Assembly: GCF_900111775.1 (NCBI RefSeq) | Contig: NZ_FOJJ01000038.1 | Coordinates: 162,047-226,046 of the forward strand | DNA length: 64,000 bases | Reading direction: 5' to 3' | Source: Desulfuromonas acetexigens | GTDB lineage: Bacteria > Desulfobacterota > Desulfuromonadia > Desulfuromonadales > Trichloromonadaceae | Part shown: positions 44,531 through 53,438 of the stretch, in pieces | Position numbering within the stretch: the first letter of the stretch is position 1 | How the letters are laid out: each line of letters begins with the position of its first letter | Position numbers and translations under genes: made by a program | The notes under the pieces: model-generated | The model's database searches: none | What the model was told of the DNA's origin: nothing | Seen by the model: the letters and a program-made list of their open reading frames with translations, nothing else

Positions 44531-45994
44531 ATGGTTAAAGCCTTGAATCTTCCAGGGATCGTCCTCGCCCTGCTGCTTGCCGCCGGGCCGGCGGCGGCCG
44601 CTGAATTTCTCGACATTTCCCAGTCGGCCGGGGTCGCCGACGACGGTCTCGGCAAAGGCATCGCCTTCGCCGATATCAACAACGACGGCCTGGTCGATTT
44701 TTACGTTTCCAACAAGGGGGGGGCGAACAAGCTCTACCGTAACCAGGGAAACGGCAGCTTCGTCGATATCACCGCCGATGCCGGCGCCGGCATCGACCAC
44801 CCCGGCTTCACCATGGGCAGCGTCTTCGGTGATTACGACAACGACGGCCTGATCGACCTCTACCTGGCCACCGGCGGCCAGTATGAAATCGAAGCCAACC
44901 GCCTCTTCAGAAATCTCGGCAATGGCACCTTCGTCGACGTCACCGACAAGGCCGGGGTCGGGCTCAAAGCCTTCACCTACTCGGCCTCCTTCGTCGATTA
45001 CGACAATGACGGCGATCTCGACCTCTATTGCGCCAACTACGGGGTCGGCGCCAAAAACGTCCTTTACCGCAACAACGGCGACGGCACCTTCACCGACGTG
45101 ACCGACATCGCCGGGGTCGGCGACCCCTCCTGGAGCTGGATGGGCGTGTGGGCCGACGTCAACAACGACCGCCTGCCCGATCTCTACGTGGTCAACGGCC
45201 GCTATCCGGCCGGGGAGCCGAACCGCCTCTACCTCAACAACGGCAACGGCACCTTCAGCGACGTCTCGCAGAAGTCCGGCACCGCCGATCCCCACTGGGG
45301 TCTGGGCGCGGCCTTCGCCGACGTCGACAACGACGGTGATCTCGACCTCTTCGTCTCCAACTACGTCGGTCCCAACGGCCTTTATCTCAACGACGGCAAC
45401 GGCGTCTTCAACAACGCCTCACAGGGACTGCGGGGCGCCCATGAAGGCTGGGGCAAGGGTCCGACCTTCGGCGACATTGACCACGACGGCGACCTCGACC
45501 TCTACGAAGGGGACTGCAAACTGGCCAACCAGCTCTACCTGGGCGACGGCCGGGGAGGCTTCGACAACATCGCCGACCGCCAGCCCCAGCTTAAGTGCGA
45601 AACGGTGCGCACCAAGGGAACGGCCTTCGCCGACATCGACAACGACGGCGACCTCGATCTCTACGTGATCAACTGGGGCGCCCCCAACAAACTCTACGAA
45701 AACGACCAGAACGACCGGAACTGGCTGAAGGTCAAGCTGACCGGCACCCGCTCCAACCGCGACGCCTACGGCGCCAAAGCCAAGATCTTCGACCCGGCCA
45801 CGGGCAAACTGCTGGCCATGCGTGAACTGCGCTCGGCCAACGGCTTCTGCGCCCAGGAACCCCAGATGCTGCACTTCGGCCTCAAAGGCGGCCGCAGCTA
45901 TGACCTGCTGATCGAATTCCCCAGCGGCGTCGACCTCAAGCTGGCGGGGATCAAACCGGGCCAGACCCTCGACATCGTCGAACCGGCCCAATAA
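44531..45994 (+). CDS. FG-GAP/VCBS repeat protein, CRTAC1-like
   Basis: A 487-aa exported protein (signal peptide ending PAAAAEF) built of about eight beta-propeller blades with the Ca-binding consensus DYDNDGLIDLYLA and LYRNxGDGTFxDVT. A C-terminal ASPIC/UnbV-type domain (about 390-485, NWLKVKLTG, YGAKAKIF, LHFGLKGG) follows. This is the CRTAC1-like architecture. It is probably a calcium-stabilised extracytoplasmic scaffold. An AAGGAG site precedes the ATG. It is first of the seven-gene plus-strand operon. Confidence 0.93.
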   Translation: MVKALNLPGIVLALLLAAGPAAAAEFLDISQSAGVADDGLGKGIAFADINNDGLVDFYVSNKGGANKLYRNQGNGSFVDITADAGAGIDHPGFTMGSVFGDYDNDGLIDLYLATGGQYEIEANRLFRNLGNGTFVDVTDKAGVGLKAFTYSASFVDYDNDGDLDLYCANYGVGAKNVLYRNNGDGTFTDVTDIAGVGDPSWSWMGVWADVNNDRLPDLYVVNGRYPAGEPNRLYLNNGNGTFSDVSQKSGTADPHWGLGAAFADVDNDGDLDLFVSNYVGPNGLYLNDGNGVFNNASQGLRGAHEGWGKGPTFGDIDHDGDLDLYEGDCKLANQLYLGDGRGGFDNIADRQPQLKCETVRTKGTAFADIDNDGDLDLYVINWGAPNKLYENDQNDRNWLKVKLTGTRSNRDAYGAKAKIFDPATGKLLAMRELRSANGFCAQEPQMLHFGLKGGRSYDLLIEFPSGVDLKLAGIKPGQTLDIVEPAQ

Positions 45995-46006
45995 CGGCTT
46001 TTGCTT

Positions 46007-46129
46007 ACCACAGGGACACAGAGAGCTCAGGGGTTGAACAAAGAAAAAACCTTACCAATCGAGGAAACCCCTCTGTCGAGATTCAGGCTTCAACTGTCTT
46101 TTCTCCGTGTCCCCAGTGTCTCCGTGGTG
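46007..46129. repeat. Intergenic inverted-repeat element (ACCAC type)
   Basis: The element begins ACCACAGGGACACAGAG and ends with its near-inverse, CTCCGTG...GTCTCCGTGGTG. Repeats of this ACCACnGnGACAC type are common between genes in environmental proteobacteria. It separates the FG-GAP gene from the next gene. Confidence 0.6.
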
Positions 46130-46212
46130 CCATTGTATTTTCAGGATAAATGAACAGATGAGCCGCCGCCCAGGCGGCTTGTCTATTTCCGGAAGCGGAC
46201 GCCACCGACCCC

Positions 46213-48636
46213 ATGAGCGAAACACCCGCCCTTTCCCATCTCTGCCGGGGAATGTTCCTCCTCTCCATGGCGACCCTGATGTACGAGCTGATCCTGACCC
46301 GGATCTTCTCCGTACTCATGTGGTACCACTTCGCCTCGCTGGCCATCTCCCTCGCCCTCTTCGGGCTGGGGGCGGCGGCCCTGTGCGTGCAGCTTTTGCC
46401 CCACTACTTCCCCGAGGGCCGACTGGAAGAACTGGCGGCCCGTTACGCCCGGTTTTTCAGCCTGTCGATCCTCGCTTTTTTCGCCATCTTCGTCCTCTTC
46501 CGCCTGCAACCGCAATTCGCTTTCAAGGTTCTCTCCTTCTTTCACCAGCCCTTTTATCAACCCTTTCAACAGGGCTTTCACGATCGCGCCATCCCCGGCG
46601 CCCTGCTCCTCGGGCTGGCAGCCCTCTACCTAGTCACCGCCCTCCCCTTTTTCTTCAGCGGCCTGACCATCACCTTGCTCCTTTCCCGACGCCTGGCGCA
46701 GATCAACCGCCTCTATTTCTGGGATCTACTCGGCGCCGGCGTCGGCTGCCTGGCGATCATTTTCGTGCTCAAGCTGGTTGGCGGCATTACCGGCATCCTC
46801 GCCATCGCCCTCTGCGGTCTGCTGGCGGCCATGGCCTTCGCGCCGCGACGGCGGCGCCTCCTCAACCTGACGCTGCTGGCGACCCTGCTGCTCGCCGGTG
46901 TCGGTAATCATCTCGGGGATTTCGCCGAGATCCGTTTCGCCCGGGGACGCTACGAGCCCCATCTGCTCTGGAGCGCCTGGAATTCCTTCTCCCGGGTCGC
47001 CGTCTACCCCGCCCAGAGCCAGGAGATGGAACACGCCTGGGGCATCTCCCGCGCCTACCGGGGGCCGATTCCCGACCAGCTGGGAATGGTGGTGGACGAC
47101 AGCGGCTACACCACCCTCTTCCGCTGGGAGGGGGAAAAGACCCTGGACTATTTCCGCGCCAACCTCATCGCCCTCCCCTATGCCCTGAAACCGGAAGCGG
47201 ATACCCTGATCATCGGCCCCGGCGGCGGCCGCGACCTGCTGGCGGCGCTGGCCATGGGCGCCCGCCATATCACCGCCGTAGAACTCAACGGCCTGATCGT
47301 GCAGGGGGTCAACAACATCTTCGGCGGCTTCACCGGCGAACTCTACCGCCATCCGAAAATCCGTCTGGCGGTGGACGAAGGGCGCAGCTACGTGCGCCAA
47401 TCAAAGGAGCTCTTCGACGTCATCCAGGCCTCCGCCGTCTTCGGCCGCAGCGCCCCCGCCGCCGGCGCCTTCACCCTGGCGGAAAACAACCTCTACACCC
47501 TGGAAGCCTTCGAGGACTACTGGGAACACCTCACCCCTGACGGAATTTTGACCATCAGCCGCTTCATCTTCGAGCGGGAGACCCTGCGCCTTGTCTCCCT
47601 CGGGCTGGAGCTGCTCAAACGCCAGGGGGTGGCCAACCCGACGGCGCACCTGGCGGTGATCAAGGAACGGGGGCTGGCCAACTTCATGCTCAAGCGCAGC
47701 CCCTTCACCGAGGAGGAGATCGCCCTTTTGCGCCGGGAAGTCCGCGACCGCGAATTCGAAATCGTGTTGCTGCCGGATCGTCCGCCGGGCGAGGACGCCT
47801 TCGGGCGGCTCGTCGCCTCGGGGGGCAGCGCCGAATTTTACCGGGATTTTCCCTTCGACATCCGCCCCGTCGACGACGACCGGCCCTTCTTCTACTACAT
47901 GTACAAACCGGCCGATTTCCTGCGTCTGCTCACCTTCCCCGAAAAGAGCAATTTCGAGGATCGGGCGGTGCTGACCATCCGCAATCTGCTGGTGGTGGTG
48001 ACGGCGCTGGTTCTCCTCTGTCTGCTCCTGCCCCTGGCCGTCAAGCGCCGGGACGATCTTCGGGAAGCCGGCAGCGGCCGGCGCATGCTCTATTTCGCCT
48101 GCCTCGGCCTCGGCTTCATGCTCATCGAAATCGGCCTGCTGCGCCGCTTCATTCTGCTCTTCGGCCCGCCGATCTACGCCCTGGCAGTAATCCTCTTCGC
48201 CCTGCTGATCTTCTCGGGTTTCGGCTCGCTGCTGGCGGAACGGATCGCCCAGGGACGGGAACGATCCGCCCTGATCCGCATCCTCTTGGCACTGGTATTG
48301 CTGTCAAACCTCTACATCTTCGCCTTGCCGCCGCTGCTCGCCGGTTGGGTCGCCTGGCCCCTGCTCGGACGGGTGCTGTTGAGCGTCGCCCTGCTCGCCC
48401 CCCTGGGCCTGCTCCTCGGTATGCCCCTGCCTTTAGGGATGCGCCTGCTGCACCGGGACGGAAGCACGGTGGCCTGGAGCTGGGGGATCAACAGCGCCAC
48501 CAGCGTCCTCGGCGCGCTGCTGGCGACGGTGCTGGCGATGAATGTCGGCTTCACCTGGACGCTGCTCGCCGGGGAAGCGGTCTATGCCCTGGCGTTGCTC
48601 AGCATCTTGCTGCCGGGATACGAAAGAAAAACCTGA
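46213..48636 (+). CDS. Membrane-embedded spermidine-synthase-like protein
   Basis: An 807-aa protein with an N-terminal block of about six transmembrane helices (15-225), a central class I methyltransferase/spermidine-synthase-like domain (about 230-560) and a C-terminal block of about seven helices (590-800). The nucleotide-binding loop IIGPGGGRDLLAAL and acidic VELNG are intact, as is DVIQASAVFGRS. Such fusions are widespread and uncharacterised; the substrate need not be a polyamine. It is the only integral membrane protein of the plus-strand operon. Confidence 0.9.
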   Translation: MSETPALSHLCRGMFLLSMATLMYELILTRIFSVLMWYHFASLAISLALFGLGAAALCVQLLPHYFPEGRLEELAARYARFFSLSILAFFAIFVLFRLQPQFAFKVLSFFHQPFYQPFQQGFHDRAIPGALLLGLAALYLVTALPFFFSGLTITLLLSRRLAQINRLYFWDLLGAGVGCLAIIFVLKLVGGITGILAIALCGLLAAMAFAPRRRRLLNLTLLATLLLAGVGNHLGDFAEIRFARGRYEPHLLWSAWNSFSRVAVYPAQSQEMEHAWGISRAYRGPIPDQLGMVVDDSGYTTLFRWEGEKTLDYFRANLIALPYALKPEADTLIIGPGGGRDLLAALAMGARHITAVELNGLIVQGVNNIFGGFTGELYRHPKIRLAVDEGRSYVRQSKELFDVIQASAVFGRSAPAAGAFTLAENNLYTLEAFEDYWEHLTPDGILTISRFIFERETLRLVSLGLELLKRQGVANPTAHLAVIKERGLANFMLKRSPFTEEEIALLRREVRDREFEIVLLPDRPPGEDAFGRLVASGGSAEFYRDFPFDIRPVDDDRPFFYYMYKPADFLRLLTFPEKSNFEDRAVLTIRNLLVVVTALVLLCLLLPLAVKRRDDLREAGSGRRMLYFACLGLGFMLIEIGLLRRFILLFGPPIYALAVILFALLIFSGFGSLLAERIAQGRERSALIRILLALVLLSNLYIFALPPLLAGWVAWPLLGRVLLSVALLAPLGLLLGMPLPLGMRLLHRDGSTVAWSWGINSATSVLGALLATVLAMNVGFTWTLLAGEAVYALALLSILLPGYERKT

Positions 48637-48641
48637 AGGGC

Positions 48642-48758
48642 GGCCTCTCGCACGCTCATTGCCTTCGCTGGAGCACGCAGAGGAGACGGAGAAAAACAAA
48701 TGATTTCCCTCAGCGTTCTCCGCGTGCTCTAGTGAGCGGAGCGAACGGGCGCGAGATC
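48642..48758. repeat. Intergenic inverted-repeat element, unit 1
   Basis: The left end GGCCTCTCGCACGCTC (48642-48657) and right end GAACGGGCGCGAGATC (48743-48758) are imperfect inverse copies. An inner perfect pair GAGCACGC / GCGTGCTC lies at 48671-48678 and 48722-48729. The same termini bound units at 61040-61196 and 62963-63040. Confidence 0.6.
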
Positions 48759-48774
48759 GACGTTAAGGCTCAAT

Positions 48775-49845
48775 ATGAGAATTAGTCTCTATCTTCCCAT
48801 CATCCTTACCCTTTTCCTCGCCGCCTGCACCCCTTCCGGGGAGACGGGGCTGGAAGGGGTGGTGCTCTTTGCCGAGCGACCCCTGGCCGGGGCCGAGATC
48901 GAGGTCTATCTGCGCGCGGAGAAGGACCGCGGTACCCAGCCCTTCACCAGCGTCTCCAGCGACGAACAGGGGCGCTATCGTCTCAACCTGCCGCCGGGGC
49001 GCTACTATCTGATCGGCAAGAAACAGGAGGAAACCCCTGACGGCCGCCGGCGCATGCTCTTCGGCGAGTGTCCGGCCAATCCCCTGGAGGTCGCCCAAGG
49101 CATGAGCCGGGCGCCGAATTTCAGTCTGCGTGAGATGGGGCGTGACGGCGAACTCTCCGGCCGCGCCGACACCGGCGTCAGCGGTCGCCTGACCCTCGCC
49201 GGGGCGCCTTTGCCCCGGGGCTTCGTCTATGTCTACACGGAAAACGCCGCCGGACTGACCGGGCCTTCCTACGGTGCCGCCGCCCAGAGCGGCGCGGACG
49301 GAACCTTCATTCTCAACCTGCCGCCAGGGCGCTATCACCTCGTCGCCCGCCAGCGCGCCGACGGCTCCCGCGTCGGGGAAGTGGCAGGGGGGGATCTCAA
49401 CGGCGCCTACCCCGGCAATCCCGTCGAAGTCCAGGCGGGGGTTATCCTACCGCTCGGCGACCTGCCCCTGACCCCGGTCGATGGCGAGCGTCACGCCGCC
49501 CGTCGGGCTTCCGGCCCCTTCGCGGCCACCGAGACCCTCCTGCGCGGCCGGATCGTCGATGCCGACCAGCAACCGGTGACGGGAATTTCCGTCTTCGCCT
49601 ATCTCGACAGCCGCATGGTCGGCAAGCCCAAATACCGCTCGGCCCCGTCCGCCGCCGACGGCGCTTTCGTCCTCTATCTGGATGACGGCGGCACCTACTA
49701 CCTGGGCGCCCGCGCCGCCCTCGGCGGGCCGCTGGAACCGGGGGAGCGGGTCGGCACCTACGACGGTGATCCCCGTCACGCCGTCGCCGTCGCCCGGGGG
49801 GAAGAGCGCGACCTTGGCGCCATCGTCGTGCGGGAGGTCTGGTGA
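48775..49845 (+). CDS. Three-repeat CpD lipoprotein
   Basis: A 356-aa lipoprotein (lipobox LAAC) with three CpD/transthyretin-like domains: about 20-110 (GRYRLNLPPGRYYLIGKK), 130-225 (GTFILNLPPGRYHLVARQR) and 245-345 (GAFVLYLDDGGTYYLGAR). Repeat 2 is followed by GDLNGAYPGNPVEV, a motif shared with its paralogues. The stop overlaps the next start by four bases. It is probably an extracytoplasmic adhesion or assembly module; no peptidase domain is present. Confidence 0.88.
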   Translation: MRISLYLPIILTLFLAACTPSGETGLEGVVLFAERPLAGAEIEVYLRAEKDRGTQPFTSVSSDEQGRYRLNLPPGRYYLIGKKQEETPDGRRRMLFGECPANPLEVAQGMSRAPNFSLREMGRDGELSGRADTGVSGRLTLAGAPLPRGFVYVYTENAAGLTGPSYGAAAQSGADGTFILNLPPGRYHLVARQRADGSRVGEVAGGDLNGAYPGNPVEVQAGVILPLGDLPLTPVDGERHAARRASGPFAATETLLRGRIVDADQQPVTGISVFAYLDSRMVGKPKYRSAPSAADGAFVLYLDDGGTYYLGARAALGGPLEPGERVGTYDGDPRHAVAVARGEERDLGAIVVREVW

Positions 49846-51032
49846 TGATCCGGCTGGCGCTGATCTGTTGCCTGATCTGGCCGGGAATGGCCGCCGCCCT
49901 GAGCATCGAGCAACCGACCGTTTGGCGGGGGGAGTTGCGTTTCAGTGAAACGGTGCGGGTCGCCCCCGGCGCGGCGCTGACTGTGGAAGCCGGGACAACC
50001 GTGCATTTTTCCGGCGGAGCGCTGGAAGTGGCGGGACGGCTGGAAGCGACAGAGGCCCGTTTCACCGGCCCGAACTGGCAAGGGATCGTGCTCAAGGGGG
50101 TCGACAGCGACACCCGCCTGACGGATTGCCTCATCGACGGCGCCGACACCGGCGTCGAGGCGATCGGCGGCGCGCCGCGCCTGGAGCGACTGCATCTGCG
50201 CGGCAACCGCATCGGCGCGCAACTGGGGAAAAAGAGCACCGCCATCCTCCGCGACAGCCACATCGAAGAGAACTCCCGGGCTGGACTGATCGTCAAGGAC
50301 GGCGCCGCGCCGACGTTGACCGGCAACCTTTTTGCGGGCAACGGCCTCTTCGGTGCCTACATCGTTCAGGCCAAGCCCCAGGCCTTTCGCGACAACCGTT
50401 TCGCCGGGCAGCCGACCGGGCTGAAGATCGCCAACCTCGGCAGCGACCCGGAAATCATCGGCAACCACTTCGAAAGAAACGAGGTCGCCATCCTCGTCGA
50501 CAAGGCCGCCCGCCCAACCCTCACCGGCAACATCCTCACCGGCAACGGCATCGCCCTGCACCTTTACCGCCGCGCCGACGCGCGGGTGACGGGGAACCGC
50601 TTCGCCGACAACAAACTCGCCGTCCTGGCGGAATATTCCTCCTATCCGAAGATCACCGAAAACGATTTCAGCGGCAACGAACGTTCGCTGAAGCTCGCCT
50701 TTCAGTCCTCGGCCTGGGAAGCGGCCAACGGTGCCGCCGCCCGCGCCCAGGAATCCCGCCAGGGAGTCTTCGGTCAGGGGAAGCGGCCGGACGACGGCGA
50801 GCGCCGTTGGCCGCCGGCCCCCACGGACGGGACCATCGACGCCCGGGACAACTGGTGGGGAACGGCCGGGACCGAGGAACTGGCCACGGCGGCGGGAAAA
50901 GACAATCCCTCTTTCATTCTCGACGGCCGCGACACCCCGACCTTCCGCGACGGGGGCAAGGACTACCCCCTCGACCGGGTGCTCTTCAGCCCCTGGCGCG
51001 ACCGCGCCGCAACCGGAGATTTATCGCCATGA
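49842..51032 (+). CDS. Right-handed beta-helix protein, NosD-like
   Basis: A 396-aa exported protein (signal ending AAALS) with about ten right-handed beta-helix rungs of the type GNxFxxN (LTGNLFAGNGLFG, ITENDFSGNERS). It ends with DARDNWWGTAGTEEL, a capping motif typical of such proteins. Pectate-lyase catalytic residues are not evident; the closest general analogue is NosD-type CASH-domain periplasmic protein. It overlaps both flanking CpD genes by four bases. Confidence 0.87.
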   Translation: MMIRLALICCLIWPGMAAALSIEQPTVWRGELRFSETVRVAPGAALTVEAGTTVHFSGGALEVAGRLEATEARFTGPNWQGIVLKGVDSDTRLTDCLIDGADTGVEAIGGAPRLERLHLRGNRIGAQLGKKSTAILRDSHIEENSRAGLIVKDGAAPTLTGNLFAGNGLFGAYIVQAKPQAFRDNRFAGQPTGLKIANLGSDPEIIGNHFERNEVAILVDKAARPTLTGNILTGNGIALHLYRRADARVTGNRFADNKLAVLAEYSSYPKITENDFSGNERSLKLAFQSSAWEAANGAAARAQESRQGVFGQGKRPDDGERRWPPAPTDGTIDARDNWWGTAGTEELATAAGKDNPSFILDGRDTPTFRDGGKDYPLDRVLFSPWRDRAATGDLSP

Positions 51033-52078
51033 ATCGCCTCTGTTTCGCCCTTTTCTTCATCCTTCTTGGCAGCCTTTTCGCCCTGCCGGCCCGGGCCGAA
51101 AGTGGCGTGCAAGGGCGCGTCGCCTGGCGCGGCGAGTTGGTCCCCGGCTTACGCGTCCATGCCTATCACAGCATCCCCGACATCGCTTCCGGCAAGGTGG
51201 TGGCGGTTTCCTCCCCGGCGGAACAGGACGGCACCTACCGCCTGCTTCTGCCCCCGGGCGACTATTACCTGACTGCCCGCGATTTCGACGGCGCCCCGCT
51301 GCCGGGCAAACATTTCTGCTACTATAGCGGCGCCCCGGTGCGAGTGGCGGACGGTGCCTTCACCAACGTCGGCTTCAACCTCATCCGCATCCCCGCCGAG
51401 GCCGCGCCGATTCAGGGAGAAACGAGCGGCATCCGCGGGGAGATCAGCTTTCAGGACGAACCGCTGGAGCAGTGCTATCTTTATGTCTACAAAGATCCTT
51501 CCAAGGACTTCAAAGGTCCGGCCTATTTCGTCCAGCCGGTGGCCAAGGGGGATTTCCGCCTGCGCCTGCCCCCCGGCGACTACTACCTGCTCGCCCGCAA
51601 GCGGGCCAAGGGGGGGCAATACGGTCCCATCGAAATCGGCGATCATTTCAATTACTACTACGGCAACCCGGTGCGGATCGAAGCCGGGCAAACGCGGGAG
51701 GTTCGCATCGAAACGATCACCCGCTTGTCGATGCTCGAAGAGGGGGAGAACAACGAGCCGCGCCGCATCACCGGCAAGCTGCTCGATCCCGAGGGAAAAC
51801 CGGCGAGCGGTCTGCGGGTTCTGGCCTACCGGAACGGGGCAATGACCGGTACCCCCTACATCCTCTCCGCCCCGACCGGCACCGACGGCCGCTTCGAGCT
51901 GCCCCTGCCCGACGACGGCCCCTGGCATCTACTGGCGCGGGAGCATCTCGGCGGGCCGGCCGCGGAAGGGGAATGGCTCGGCCGTCACGGCGGCGGCGCC
52001 GGGAAAGCCGTTTCCCTGCAGGGCAAAAAAATTCTCGATGAGGTGACCATTCATGTGGCACGGAAAACCGACCCTTAG
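51029..52078 (+). CDS. Three-repeat CpD exported protein (second copy)
   Basis: A 349-aa protein starting at the ATG overlapping the preceding stop; a much longer upstream reading is a shadow of the beta-helix gene. The Sec signal peptide ends PARA-ES. Three CpD repeats: about 25-95 (GTYRLLLPPGDYYLTARDF), 130-215 (GDFRLRLPPGDYYLLARKR, then GDHFNYYYGNPVRI) and 245-335. It is a Sec-cleaved, not lipid-anchored, paralogue of the 48775 protein. Its last 26 bases overlap the next gene in another frame. Confidence 0.88.
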   Translation: MNRLCFALFFILLGSLFALPARAESGVQGRVAWRGELVPGLRVHAYHSIPDIASGKVVAVSSPAEQDGTYRLLLPPGDYYLTARDFDGAPLPGKHFCYYSGAPVRVADGAFTNVGFNLIRIPAEAAPIQGETSGIRGEISFQDEPLEQCYLYVYKDPSKDFKGPAYFVQPVAKGDFRLRLPPGDYYLLARKRAKGGQYGPIEIGDHFNYYYGNPVRIEAGQTREVRIETITRLSMLEEGENNEPRRITGKLLDPEGKPASGLRVLAYRNGAMTGTPYILSAPTGTDGRFELPLPDDGPWHLLAREHLGGPAAEGEWLGRHGGGAGKAVSLQGKKILDEVTIHVARKTDP

Positions 52079-53438
52079 CCTGCTGACCGTCCTCCTGCCG
52101 GCCATCCTCCTTTTGGTCGTCGCGCCCGCTTTCGGTGAGACCGTCTCCGGCAAGCTTGCCGGCGCCCCCCGCTGGTCCGGGGAGATCCGCCTCGCCGAAA
52201 CGGTGGTCGTCCCCCCCGGCGTAACCTTGAAGATCGCGCCGGGCACCCGCATCCGCGCCGAGCGCGCCAACGCCGTCCTGATGGTCAACGGCACCCTCGA
52301 CGCCCGGGGCACGGAGAAAGCGCCTATCGTCTTTTCCGGTCCCGCCGACTGGGAAGGGATCTCCTTCTTCGAAGCGGCCGAGGGCGGCCTCCTCGAACAG
52401 GTACGCATCGACCACGCCGCCGTCGCCGTCAGCAGCATCGCCGCCAAATTCGTTCTGCGCGGCTGCCGTTTCACCGGCAACGGCACCGCCGTCAAGCTGT
52501 TGCGCGAATCCTTCCCCCTGATCGAGGATTGCCGCTTCGCCGACAACGACATCGCCATCGACAACGAAATGAAGTCCGTCGCCACCGTCCGCGGCAACCG
52601 CTTCAGCGGCCACAAGAAATCGGCCATCGTCGCCTCCCACGGCAGTCGCGGGGCGATCACCGGCAACCGTTTCGAGAAGAACCGGCAGGCCATCGCCTTG
52701 GTGCAGAAATACCCCGATCCGGTGGAAAACAACGACTTTATCGACAACGGCGTCGGCATCTTCTGCAATCAGACGCAAAACACCCCGGCGATCCGCCACA
52801 ACCGCTTCGAAAAGAACGAGACCGCCCTGATCAACTTCTCTTTCGCCTATCCCGCCGTCGAACACAACCGCTTCATGGACAACGGCACCGCCGTGCGCAA
52901 CGATCAGTTCGCCTCGCCGAAAATCTTCCGTAATCTCTTCCGGGGCAACGGCACCGCCCTCTTCAACGACCGCAAATCGGACCCGGAAGTGACCCGCAAC
53001 CAGTTCGAAAAGAACGATCTCGTCCTCTTCTGCGACCACTCTTCCTATCCCCTCTTCCGCGACAACAACCTGCTCGGCAACCCCCAGGCGGTGCGGCTCG
53101 GCATCTTCCAGAGCGCCGACTGGGAAGCCCGCTCGGGATCGAAGAAGATCGTCCAGGAAAAGGCGCGGCAGCTCAACAGCCGCAACCCCCTGATCGAGCG
53201 GATTCCCAGCGATTTCCGCGACCGCGTTGAAGTCGCCGGCAACTGGTGGGGAGAGAATACGGAGCGGCTGCGTCAGGCCGCCGCCGAGGCCAATCTCGAC
53301 CTTTTTCACGATCGCCTCGACCAGCCGACCGTCACCTATGAAGGCTACGGCGACGAAGCCTACCGCCTCGACCAGGTGGTCTTCCAACCGGTTCTCGACC
53401 AGGCCGTCGCCGATACTCTGCCGGAGGCCCAACCATGA
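52053..53438 (+). CDS. Right-handed beta-helix protein (second copy)
   Basis: A 461-aa exported protein, paralogous to the 49842 product, with a signal peptide ending near AFG and about twelve rungs (FTGNGTAVKL, FSGHKKSAIV, FMDNGTAVRN, FRGNGTALFN). It ends with VAGNWWGENTERLR. The first 26 bases overlap the end of the CpD gene, so the annotated MWHGKPT start is favoured by the following hydrophobic signal, although a later start is possible. No catalytic motif was recognised. Confidence 0.86.
   Translation: MWHGKPTLSLLTVLLPAILLLVVAPAFGETVSGKLAGAPRWSGEIRLAETVVVPPGVTLKIAPGTRIRAERANAVLMVNGTLDARGTEKAPIVFSGPADWEGISFFEAAEGGLLEQVRIDHAAVAVSSIAAKFVLRGCRFTGNGTAVKLLRESFPLIEDCRFADNDIAIDNEMKSVATVRGNRFSGHKKSAIVASHGSRGAITGNRFEKNRQAIALVQKYPDPVENNDFIDNGVGIFCNQTQNTPAIRHNRFEKNETALINFSFAYPAVEHNRFMDNGTAVRNDQFASPKIFRNLFRGNGTALFNDRKSDPEVTRNQFEKNDLVLFCDHSSYPLFRDNNLLGNPQAVRLGIFQSADWEARSGSKKIVQEKARQLNSRNPLIERIPSDFRDRVEVAGNWWGENTERLRQAAAEANLDLFHDRLDQPTVTYEGYGDEAYRLDQVVFQPVLDQAVADTLPEAQP

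Noticed and set aside
46213..48636. True spermidine synthase
   Set aside because: The nucleotide-binding fold is there, but the protein is fused to two membrane domains and polyamine synthesis partners are absent, so only the fold is claimed.
49842..51032. Pectate lyase or other polysaccharide-degrading beta-helix enzyme
   Set aside because: Rung pattern only; no conserved catalytic Asp/Arg set could be seen.
51768..53432. Minus-strand ORF of 554 codons opposite the beta-helix and CpD genes
   Set aside because: Shadow produced by repeated GC-rich codons; no domain and no expression signals.
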